From Armatimonadota bacterium (GTDB lineage Bacteria; Armatimonadota; UBA5829; DSUL01): a stretch of DNA of 64,000 nt. Within the stretch, counting starts at the first letter, position 1. Every line of letters starts with the position of its first letter. Below the pieces are notes generated by a model. The model saw only the letters and a list, made by a program, of their open reading frames with translations. It had not been told where the DNA came from and ran no database searches. Positions 25,591 through 34,400 of this stretch are shown one piece after another. The position numbers and the translations under genes were made by a program. The DNA is taken from positions 3,225,813 to 3,289,812 of the forward strand of contig AP024674.1 in the NCBI GenBank assembly GCA_025998755.1, given 5' to 3'.

Positions 25591-25830
25591 TTTCAAACGG
25601 CCTTCCGTTCCGTGAGCAGGGGATGATCTCCTTTGCTGTCCCATATCAGTTGGAGTGTTCGATGAATGGGGAAGGTTTTTCATCCCCAAGCGTAGCGGAT
25701 GACCGGCTGCCTCAGGCTTTGCACTCCCTTTCCCGGCCGCGCATGCCATAATGATGCTTGATGCCCCGTCCACGGACCGGCGGCGCGTTGGCGGCGCCGG
25801 TTCCGTTCCCAATGCTGTGGAGGATCTGGC

Positions 25831-28800
25831 TTGCTGAAGACGCGTCTCGTCCCTCTCGCCGCTGCGGCTGCCGCAGCGCTTTTGTCCGTCGCCTTTTCGC
25901 GATTCGCCCTGGCATCCGCCGTTCCGCCGGAGGATGCCGCGCGCATCATGCCCGTCTCACAGGTTCGCGCGGGGATGCAGGGGTATGGCCTTACCGTCTT
26001 CAAGGGGGCGCGCGTCGAGCGCTTCGATGTGAAGGTCCTTGGGGTGATGCCCGGGATGAACCTGGGACGCCCGCTCATACTCGTGCGCATCGGGGGAGGC
26101 GAACTCGACAGGCGCCCCATCAACATCGCCGAAGGGATGAGCGGCAGCCCGGTGTATATTCAGGGCAAGATCATCGGCGCCATCGCATTTGCCGGCAGCT
26201 TCGCGCGCGAGCCCATCGGGCTGGTGACGCCCATCGAGGATATGCTGGCGGCCTGGGATCCGTCTCTGCCGAAGTCGCCTCCGGGGATGGACGAGCCCCG
26301 ACCGCTTCCCGCGAGCATTCCTGTGGGGCAGGGCCGCATCCGGGCGTTCGGCATCACGACCGATCCGAAGCGCGCTTCCTCTGGCGGCCCTGACGGTACC
26401 GCCTGGTTCCGGCCGCTGACCGGCACGGTAACGGTCTCCGGCTTTTCGCCACGCACTCTGTCGCTTCTGAGCGCGGAGCTCGCCGGCATTCCCCTGCAGG
26501 TGCGTGAGGGACCGGGCCGTATGGATCGTGACCCCCTGCCTCTCAAGGAGGGATCGGCGGTGGGCTTTTCCCTGGTCACCGGGGATGTGGATGTCACAGC
26601 GGTGGGCACGGTCACGTATCGGAGAGGCGACCGAATCCTGGCCTTCGGGCATCCGTTCCTGCAGATCGGGCCGCTGGAGGCGCCGATGTGCACCGCCTGG
26701 GTGCATGACGTCTTCACCAGCTATCTCTCATCCTTCAAGCTGGCCTCCCCGGTGAGCTTTGTGGGCGCTTCCACTCACGATCTGCCCTTTGCCGTCTCCG
26801 CCAGGGTGGGGCATCGCCCGGCGATGGTGCCCGTTGAGGTGACCATGCGCATTGGAGAGAGGGGCGCTGTCCGCCGGTTCCGGGCCTCGGTGGTGCGCCA
26901 TCCGCTGGTGACCCCTCTTTTCACGCGGATGGTCGCCCTGGAGGCTCTGGGCCGTCTGAGGCCCTATCCCGGCGAGGGGATGGCCGTAGTGCGCACCACT
27001 GTGAAGCCGGAGGGGCTGGATCCTGTGGAACGGACCAACCTGTTTTTCAGCGAAGCGGATGTGACGTCTTCGGCGCTGGAAGATCTAAACGCCATCGTCG
27101 CACTGCTGCAAGGGAATCGGTTCGCGCCTGTGCTGCCGGAGCGGGTCTCGCTGGAAGTCACGCTGTACGACACGCGCCAGACGGCGGAGGTGGAACGCGT
27201 CTTCACGGACCGCTCCACATTCCGGCCCGGTGAGTCCGTCAGGTTGCACGTGCAGCTTCGTCCTTACCGCTCCGAGCCTGTGGTCCGCACGCTGGAAGTG
27301 CAGATCCCCGAAAATGCGCTGGACGGACGCGCCATTGTCGTGGTCCATGGGGGCGGCTCGGGCCTCGGGCAAAGCGCTTCCGGCCCTGCGGGTTCGCAGA
27401 CGGCTCCGCCTTCCAGTGCGCTGGAGGACATCCGCAACGCGGTCAGCGTAAGGCAGATGTTGCAGCGCTTCCGGGAACTGGATGCGAACAACAGTCTGGT
27501 GGCGCGCATCATCCTTCCAAGCGCCTCGTTCACGCTGAACGGTGAGCGCCTTACCGGTCTGTCGCCCGTCATGGAGGAAGCCCTTCAGACCGCAGGTGGG
27601 ACCGGTCTCCGCCTGGTGCGTGACGAGGTGAAGACCGTCCAGCCCACCGGCTGGGTGGTGCAGGGGTCGCAGATGCTTCCCATCACCATCCAGCGCAGAA
27701 GCCTGCTGGAGAAGGCTCCTGCAGCGGCGGCTTCCACCTTGCCTGTGGTCAGGACGACCCCGTCCGCTTCGCAGGAATCGTCCGGTACGGAGGAATCCTC
27801 GTCCGCCGCAAGCGACAGCCAAGAGACGGCGGTGTGGTATCTGACGTCTCAAGGGGCTCAGGATGATGCGGCAACCCCCCCGTCCGACGAAGAACCTGCG
27901 AGTGAAGCAACAGAGGAAGCGGCTGAGGATGCTGCAGACTCCTCCACTTCGGCCGAGCCTGCAGAGCAAGAGCCCGCGGATGCGGAGACGACGAAGAAGA
28001 CTTCCCGCGCAGCCGCCACAGACACAACCCCTGGCCCTTCCGTTTCGGACGTGGGCCGCAAAACGCGCACCTGGCTGCAACACTCGCGTGAGGATTTTCT
28101 GAAAGGTGAGAGCGATGGTGTGGCTGTCAGCTCACGCGGCGAACTCGCGCCGGGGTATGCTTTCCGGCGGCTGACTGCCTTCGCGGATGCATTTATTTGG
28201 GCTGTTGGCTGGCTCCCCGACGGCAGCGTCGTTGCCGCTGCGGGCACCGGAGGCCAGGTCCGGAAGATCTCACCGGAGGGCGAGGCCACGCCTCTTGCGT
28301 CGCTCGGCCCTCTCGTGCCGGCCTGTCTTGCCGTGGACGGAGCGTCCGTCTGGGTGGGAACGGCGCCGGATGGTGGCGTCTGGCTGATAGAAAACGGCCA
28401 GCACCGGCGCGTCGCCAGGCTTCCCGCGGTGCATCCTGCCGCTCTGCTGGCCGCAGGTGATGGAGGAGTTTTTGTGGGAGGTGGCGGAAGCGGGCGCATC
28501 TGGAAAGTGGAGCGTGATGGTTCCGTGCATGTGGTGGCGGATACCGGTCAGGGTCACGTCACGGCGTTGGCGCGAGGAGACGGGGATGGTCTCTACGCCG
28601 CCACTTCCGCCGGAGGCGCGGTATGGCGGGTGGAGGGAGGATCCGCCCGTGCCCTGTTCCGGGCTTCGGAAGACTACGTCTGCTCCCTGGCGGCCGGGCA
28701 GGACGGATCGGTCTACGCCGCCACCGGGCCACGCGGCAAGATCTACCGCTTGCGCCCAGGCGGGGCTCCCGTGACGCTGGTGGAGAAGCTCGCAGGAGCT

Positions 28801-30159
28801 TACGCTGCGCTCGCCTCCACCAAAGACGGGAAGATCCTGGCTTGCGACGGGGCATCGCTGCATAGATTCTTGCCGGATGATACTGTCCTGACATCTCGCA
28901 GCCGGGAGCCTTTCGAGAGTTACTCCTCCGCCATAGCCGAGGATGGACGTATCGTCATCGGGACAGCGTCCAGCGGAGCGGTCTGGCTTGCGGAGGCCGC
29001 CCCATCCGGCTGGTTCGAGTCGGCCATCCACGATGCGGAGCGCCCGGCGGATTGGGGAAGTGTGCGCCTGGCCACCGGGCAGGGCGGGCCACTGCGCATA
29101 AAGGTCCGCACGGGTAACACGGACAGGCCCGGCGCGGGATGGAGCCCCTGGCGCGATGTCACGGATTCGCTGCACGTGGGGGCAACGGGGACCCGCTATC
29201 TGCAATACCGGTTGGAGTTTTCTTCTGAACAGGAGGGGCCGGCTGTGCGGGAGGTGGAGGTCAGTTATCTGCCCGCGAACCGCCCGCCTGTGGTGAAGCT
29301 GACCAGCCCCGAGCCGGGAGCCTTCTGGAGCGGGGAGAAGGAGATCCGCTGGAGCGGATCGGACCCGGACAAGGACCGCCTGAACTACCGGTTGCTGGTG
29401 TCAGCCGACGGTGGCAAAACGTGGAAGCCTCTCGAAAAAGCGATTGCCGGTTCTGGCACCGTGCAGGCGGATAACGCCAGAGGGGGCAATGGTGCTGAGC
29501 CGTCGGACGAAGAGCTGGAGCGCCAGATGCGGGAGGAGCTGGATCGCCACCCGGATCTGCCGGAGAGCGTCAGGAAGCAGATGTGGGAGTCGCGCGCCGC
29601 GTTTATCGCTAAGGCCCGAGAGCGTGAGGCGGCCGCGCGTTCCCGTCGTCAGGAGGAAGCTGGGAAGGACAGCGCGCCGGAGCAGCCTTCCAGGACGAAC
29701 GACACCTCGCGGAAATGGGACACGCGCAAAGTGGCGGACGGCGAGTACCTGCTAAAGGTCATTGCGAGCGACGAGCTCTCCAACGGCAGCCGGGCTCTGA
29801 CCGCCGAGGCCATTTCGGGCCCGCTCCGGGTCTGCAACACCAGACCTGAGGCCATTCTCTTCGCGGCCAGCGCGGAGTTCGTGGATGGCAGGCTGCGGAG
29901 GCTGGAGGGGCGCGCGGACGGCAGGGGCGCGCCCGTGGCCGCAGTGGAGTATCGGCTGGACGGCAAAGGCGAGTGGGCCACCGCCGAACCCTCCGACGGC
30001 GTCTTCGATCAGGAGCGGGAGTATTTCGTCATCAACGTCAGCGAAGCTGCGCCTGGAAAGAGATCTGTGGAGGTTCGTGTGAAGGACGCGGCCGGGAACA
30101 CAGCGTCCGTCACCCGGGAGGTCGGCCCGCGGGAGGACGGCGGCTCGGCGCGACGCTGA
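25831..30159 (+). CDS. Giant exported S55 (SpoIVB-like) serine protease with beta-propeller
   Basis: A 1442-residue protein starting at TTG with GGAGG seven bases upstream. Signal peptide (about 1-30). Residues 35-145 match the S55 type found in Acidobacteria and Armatimonadota, with G-M-S-G-S-P-V-Y-I (putative nucleophile S106) and I-E-D-M-L; a conserved A-F-G-H-P-F lies near residue 272. In SpoIVB the His motif comes before the Ser motif, so the order here is reversed. A Ser/Glu/Ala-rich linker (about 640-735) follows. Residues about 785-1060 form a beta-propeller with short G-S-V-Y-A-A-T-G repeats. C-terminal Ig-like strands (N-R-P-P-V-V-K-L-T-S-P), a charged coiled region (about 1225-1290) and a final beta domain complete it. 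Its target is unknown. Confidence 0.8.
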   Translation: MLKTRLVPLAAAAAAALLSVAFSRFALASAVPPEDAARIMPVSQVRAGMQGYGLTVFKGARVERFDVKVLGVMPGMNLGRPLILVRIGGGELDRRPINIAEGMSGSPVYIQGKIIGAIAFAGSFAREPIGLVTPIEDMLAAWDPSLPKSPPGMDEPRPLPASIPVGQGRIRAFGITTDPKRASSGGPDGTAWFRPLTGTVTVSGFSPRTLSLLSAELAGIPLQVREGPGRMDRDPLPLKEGSAVGFSLVTGDVDVTAVGTVTYRRGDRILAFGHPFLQIGPLEAPMCTAWVHDVFTSYLSSFKLASPVSFVGASTHDLPFAVSARVGHRPAMVPVEVTMRIGERGAVRRFRASVVRHPLVTPLFTRMVALEALGRLRPYPGEGMAVVRTTVKPEGLDPVERTNLFFSEADVTSSALEDLNAIVALLQGNRFAPVLPERVSLEVTLYDTRQTAEVERVFTDRSTFRPGESVRLHVQLRPYRSEPVVRTLEVQIPENALDGRAIVVVHGGGSGLGQSASGPAGSQTAPPSSALEDIRNAVSVRQMLQRFRELDANNSLVARIILPSASFTLNGERLTGLSPVMEEALQTAGGTGLRLVRDEVKTVQPTGWVVQGSQMLPITIQRRSLLEKAPAAAASTLPVVRTTPSASQESSGTEESSSAASDSQETAVWYLTSQGAQDDAATPPSDEEPASEATEEAAEDAADSSTSAEPAEQEPADAETTKKTSRAAATDTTPGPSVSDVGRKTRTWLQHSREDFLKGESDGVAVSSRGELAPGYAFRRLTAFADAFIWAVGWLPDGSVVAAAGTGGQVRKISPEGEATPLASLGPLVPACLAVDGASVWVGTAPDGGVWLIENGQHRRVARLPAVHPAALLAAGDGGVFVGGGGSGRIWKVERDGSVHVVADTGQGHVTALARGDGDGLYAATSAGGAVWRVEGGSARALFRASEDYVCSLAAGQDGSVYAATGPRGKIYRLRPGGAPVTLVEKLAGAYAALASTKDGKILACDGASLHRFLPDDTVLTSRSREPFESYSSAIAEDGRIVIGTASSGAVWLAEAAPSGWFESAIHDAERPADWGSVRLATGQGGPLRIKVRTGNTDRPGAGWSPWRDVTDSLHVGATGTRYLQYRLEFSSEQEGPAVREVEVSYLPANRPPVVKLTSPEPGAFWSGEKEIRWSGSDPDKDRLNYRLLVSADGGKTWKPLEKAIAGSGTVQADNARGGNGAEPSDEELERQMREELDRHPDLPESVRKQMWESRAAFIAKAREREAAARSRRQEEAGKDSAPEQPSRTNDTSRKWDTRKVADGEYLLKVIASDELSNGSRALTAEAISGPLRVCNTRPEAILFAASAEFVDGRLRRLEGRADGRGAPVAAVEYRLDGKGEWATAEPSDGVFDQEREYFVINVSEAAPGKRSVEVRVKDAAGNTASVTREVGPREDGGSARR

Positions 30160-30172
30160 CGGCGGAAGAGTT

Positions 30173-30769
30173 CTACCAGTCCTCGACCGGCTGGCCGCGG
30201 CGCTGCTGTTCCAGCATCCGGCGCAGAAGCGCCAGATTGCGGGGGATGGCCCCGTCGGAGGGGTCCATCTCCCGCGCCTGCTCCATCACCCGGATGGCGT
30301 CTTCATAGAGCCCCAGCCGCCGGTAGGTGTGTGCAAGCGTCTTCCATCCCTCCACGGGGGCTCCTCGCAGGCAGGCGTGGGATAGCCAGAGGGCGGCGCG
30401 GACATAATCGCGACGGCCGGACCAGTGATGACCGGCCTCAAGATAGGGCTCCCAGCTGTCCGGCGCTGCCAGCACGGCCTGACGGAAAGTCTCCTGAGCC
30501 TCGTCGTCGCGGCCGGAACTCCACAGGAGCCAGGCCGTCAGGAACCGGGGCTGCATCTCGGAGGGGGCGTAGGCGGTCATCATGCGGAACGCCTGAATGC
30601 TTCGCAGGTAGGAGCCCTCGTGGAACCACTCGTCCGACCGGGCTCCCAGAAGCTCCATGATGTTCCGCACAATCAGCCCGGCGTTTCCGTACCATTCGTC
30701 CCGCATCTCCCCGGCAGGGAGGACGGGCGAGGCGGCGCAGAGCAGAAGGGCGCAGATCAGGGCTTTCAT
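30173..30769 (-). CDS. Exported TPR-repeat protein
   Basis: A 198-residue protein with a short signal peptide (about residues 1-19) and helical repeats of TPR type (R-S-I-Q-A-F-R-M-M-T-A-Y-A-P, E-A-x-E-T-F-R-Q-A-V-L-A-A-P, Y-E-D-A-I-R-V-M-E-Q-A-R-E-M-D-P). TPRs bind other proteins. The ATG overlaps the stop of the Rrf2 gene (ATGA), so it is co-transcribed with it. It ends 13 bases from the convergent S55 gene. Confidence 0.78.
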   Translation of the reverse strand: MKALICALLLCAASPVLPAGEMRDEWYGNAGLIVRNIMELLGARSDEWFHEGSYLRSIQAFRMMTAYAPSEMQPRFLTAWLLWSSGRDDEAQETFRQAVLAAPDSWEPYLEAGHHWSGRRDYVRAALWLSHACLRGAPVEGWKTLAHTYRRLGLYEDAIRVMEQAREMDPSDGAIPRNLALLRRMLEQQRRGQPVEDW

Positions 30770-31215
30770 ATGTTCATCATAAAGCTGGACTGCGCATCCG
30801 CCTGCAACTGGATGTCCACCAGGTCCTGCAGAGTCATGCCGTCCGCCAGATCGGTCACCGCGTCCGCAAGGCGCTTCCAGAATGTGTGTACCCCGAAGGA
30901 TGCCTCGTGCTCGCAGGGTCCTTCGGCTTCCTCCATAACGCAGGATACCGGCACCAGAGGCCCCGACAGCGTGCGAAGCACGTCGCCCACTGTGATGGCG
31001 GAGGGTGGTGCGGCCAGCAGGTAACCCCCCGCAGCGCCCCGGACGCTTCGCACCAGCCCTCCGCGCCGGAGCGCCCCCAGCAGTTGCTCCAGAAACTGCT
31101 CCGGGATGCCCTGGCGGGTGGCGATCTCGCGGGACTGCACGGGCCCGCGCTCCACGTTCAAGGCCAGGTCCAGCGCGGCTCTCAGTCCGTAATCCTCTCT
31201 GGCGGTAAAGTTCAT
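30766..31215 (-). CDS. Rrf2-family transcriptional regulator
   Basis: A 149-residue Rrf2 protein. The N-terminal winged helix (T-A-R-E-D-Y-G-L-R-A-A-L-D-L-A) and the helix I-P-E-Q-F-L-E-Q-L-L are typical, as is G-L-V-R-S-V-R-G-A-A-G-G-Y-L-L-A. Two cysteines sit where IscR/NsrR hold an Fe-S cluster (S-C-V-M-E-E-A-E-G-P-C), but the third cysteine is missing. It could be cluster-free or use another ligand, or be a CymR-like regulator. A candidate operator lies just upstream. ATG at 31215 has GGGAG nearby. Confidence 0.9.
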   Translation of the reverse strand: MNFTAREDYGLRAALDLALNVERGPVQSREIATRQGIPEQFLEQLLGALRRGGLVRSVRGAAGGYLLAAPPSAITVGDVLRTLSGPLVPVSCVMEEAEGPCEHEASFGVHTFWKRLADAVTDLADGMTLQDLVDIQLQADAQSSFMMNI

Positions 31216-31244
31216 GGTTCTCCCGGCGGTGAAACTGTGAAAAG

Positions 31245-31261
31245 TTGACCGTAAAGGTCGA
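31245..31261. promoter_or_regulatory. Inverted repeat upstream of the Rrf2 gene, possible operator
   Basis: TTGACC-GTAAA-GGTCGA: 6-base arms (5 matching) with a 5-base spacer, 30 bases before the Rrf2 ATG. Position and symmetry suit an autoregulatory site; not proven. Confidence 0.4.
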
Positions 31262-31367
31262 GATTCCATTTGCACTCTACCGGAGGCCGCGGCGGGATGT
31301 CAACCCCTGGAGGTGGCAGAGGCATCCCGCTCGTTCTCCTCACGGGGTGGCAGGCAATAAGCCATGG

Positions 31368-31397
31368 AAAACCGCCCGCCCCGAGCAGGGCGGGCGG
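31368..31397 (-). terminator. Terminator of the WD40/lectin gene
   Basis: CCGCCCGCCC/GGGCGGGCGG with a 6-base loop, followed by TTTT on the minus strand, 31 bases past the stop. Confidence 0.85.
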
Positions 31398-31427
31398 GGG
31401 ATGAAGAGGGAGGATTCTTCTGATTCC

Positions 31428-34400
31428 CTACGGCTCGTCCGCGTGCGTGACCACCTGGAAGTCGGCGGATGAGCGCGGACGGATCACCAGCTGGTAGGAC
31501 AGACCCGCTCGGCGCATCGAGGAGATCCCCGTCACCTTCACGAAATCGTTCACACGGACGGTCGAAGGCGCATTCAGCCGCGACACTCGCACACCTCTGA
31601 TCACCGGTAACGACCCCTCGTTGATGTAGATGAAGTTGGAGTCTATCTCAGACACCCAGCCGCTCACTCGCACCAGAAGGCCCGTCGTGTTAAGGCTCCG
31701 TCCCGCAGGATCCGTCACTCCCCGCTGACCGGCCCCGGTGGCCAGACTGTGGAAGAAAGGCCCTCCTGCCGCATTGGCAAGCGTCAACCAGACAGGCTCA
31801 AGAGGCTGCGTCTGCCCGATGACCCGGATGAACGGCTGGGTCAGCACACGCTCCCCGTCCACGTTCGTGCTCATCCGGCCGACCGCCTCGATGACCTGCC
31901 CCTCCATCAGAGCAAGGTCCGTCAGTATGGCAAGGCCCGCGGAGCGGTCCAGGCTCTCCACATACGCCCGGCCGGCCGCGGTCTGACCCGGAGCCGCGGT
32001 CACCACGCACCCGGTCAGAAGCAGCTCCACTCCGTCCGCCTGGAGCTTCGCCCGGCCCGCGCCACTCACTTCAACCGGAAGAGAGCCTGCCAGCACCCGC
32101 CAGGTCACCGACGCAGGAGTGGGATCCACGTTGCCCACGAGATCCAACGCCCGGAGCTGGAATGTGTGCACTCCATCCACAATGTTGGTCAGATGGACCG
32201 TGGCCTCCGTGGAAGCGGTGCTCCATTCGGCGTTATCCAACCTCCACTGGAAGCGCAGCGCTGAAGACGATGTCAGGTTGTCCGTTCCCGCGAACGTGAA
32301 TGTGGCATCAGCATTGCGGCTCAGGCTGGAGTTTGCCGGCCCACCGGTGATGGATGTATCCGGTGCGGTCAGGTCCACCGTGATCCCGTCACTCACCCCC
32401 ACAGCACTCCACAGACCGGAGCCGTTCCGGGCCTTCACGTACCAGTAATAGGTCACACCATCCTGCAGATTTAGATCCGTCTCTGTCGCCTCCGTGGCGA
32501 AGCCCGCGGACTTCCAGCCCACCAGGTATCCGCTCCCCGGATCCGTGGGAGAGGTCCCGATGGCATACTGATACTCCACAATCCCGGACTCAGGGTCCGT
32601 GGAGCTCCACGACGCGGACAGAACCGAGGCGTTGGAAGTGAAACGGCCGGTGTCGGTCACGACAGGCATTGCGGGAGGCGTCGTGTCCGGAACGTCATAC
32701 TCCACCAGATACCCCCGGACGTGGAAGTCAGGATCCGATATCCCACCGTAGACCGGGAAGTCGTTCCACCCGCTCTCCGATGACGTATGCCACCACGCAA
32801 GGTAATGTTCCGGATCCCCGTTGTAGAACCGGTCATTCGGCTCCCCAGAATGCCATCGCGTCCAGTTCCACACTTCGCCCGTCACCCACCTCCAGCCGCC
32901 CAAAGGCTCCGCATAGTCCGGCGCCTGACGGTCCTGATACCCGCCAAGCCACAGATGGTCGAATCCTGCCGGACACCACTGACTCATATGGCTCACCAGC
33001 CAGTCCCATTCCTCCTGAGACGTCACCGTCGCCAGATGACCACTCAGTCCCTGATACTCCAGAGTGGCCGCCTCGGCAGCGGCATCCTCCCAGCTCCGCC
33101 ACCCAGGCACATACTGGTAGTAGTGGCCGTTTGCCGGGTTCAGCACCGGCACCGCGACATAGATGCCGTCGCTTGCTCCCACCGGACTCCACGAACCCGC
33201 GCCATTGCGCGCTTGGACGTACCAGTAATACGTTACGCCTGATTGTAGATTCAGGCCCGTCTCGCTAGCCTGCGTCATACTTCCTACGGATTTCCACGCC
33301 ACGACATAGCCGCTTCCCGGATCGGCCGGCGTCGTCCCGATTGCATAACGATACTCCGCGATGCCAGAGTGCGGATCCGATGCGCTCCAAGACGCCGACA
33401 GACCCGATGCAGTAGATGTGAATCGGCCGGTATCCGTCACTGCCGGGCGAGAAGGTGGGCTGGTATCTATGGTGATCCCGTTGCTGACGCCCACATTGCT
33501 CCACAATCCTGCCCCGTTCCGAGCCCGGACGTACCAGTAATATGTGACGCCATCCTTCAGGCTGAGGCCAGTGTACGTTATTTCCGTAGCAGTACCCGCC
33601 GACCTCCAGCTCACTACATATCCGCTCCCGGTGTCGGCAGGTGAGGTGCCTATGGCATACGTATACTCCACGATTCCAGATCCCGGGTCGGATGAAAGCC
33701 ACCCGGCGGACAGTTGGGTAGTGCTGGCGCTGAAAAGACCGGAGGTCATCACTATGGGAGTCGAGGGCGGGGTGGTATCAGAATAAGGAGCGTATTCGAC
33801 GATAAACCCTCTGTTGGTCGTGTCAGGCGTATCGGCCCAGTAACACCCGGGCGTCGTCCAGACCTCCACATAAGAGTCGTTTCCAGTATAGTTGTTGGGT
33901 TCGCCAGGACACCAGTTCGTATAAGACCAAGTTTCGCCAGACACCCATCGCCAGCCGCCAGCGGGTTCGGAATAGTCAGGTGCGGTACTGTCTTGAAAAC
34001 CCCCGACCCACCAGGCACCGTCCGAGTAGTACCTGCTGAGCAGTTGTTGAGTGATGAACTGCTGTTCTTGAGCGGTGGTGATTGTTGCCAGGTGACCTCG
34101 TAACCCGTTGAAAAACCGTTGGCCGGCGAGAACATCCGCTTGAGCCCACGTCACCCCCATTCTCACGAACTCATAGTAATGGCCGTTAGAATTGTTCCTT
34201 ACTGGTTGAGAGGCGGGGAAGTCACCGGTGGGCGCGAAAGCGACTGTGACTGTCGCGTCTCCTCTACCCCATGCCAGCAGCGTACCTCCCGGTGAAAATG
34301 CCAGACTTGCGATTCCCCTTGCTGTCTCCTCGTCGAAGGACTCAACGAGGGTACCATCTGAGACCTTCCAGAATTTAATGGTCAAATCATAACTTCCGCT

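Noticed and set aside
25831..30159. Evidence of sporulation from the SpoIVB-like domain
   Set aside because: This S55 type is common in non-sporulating phyla, and no sporulation gene is nearby.
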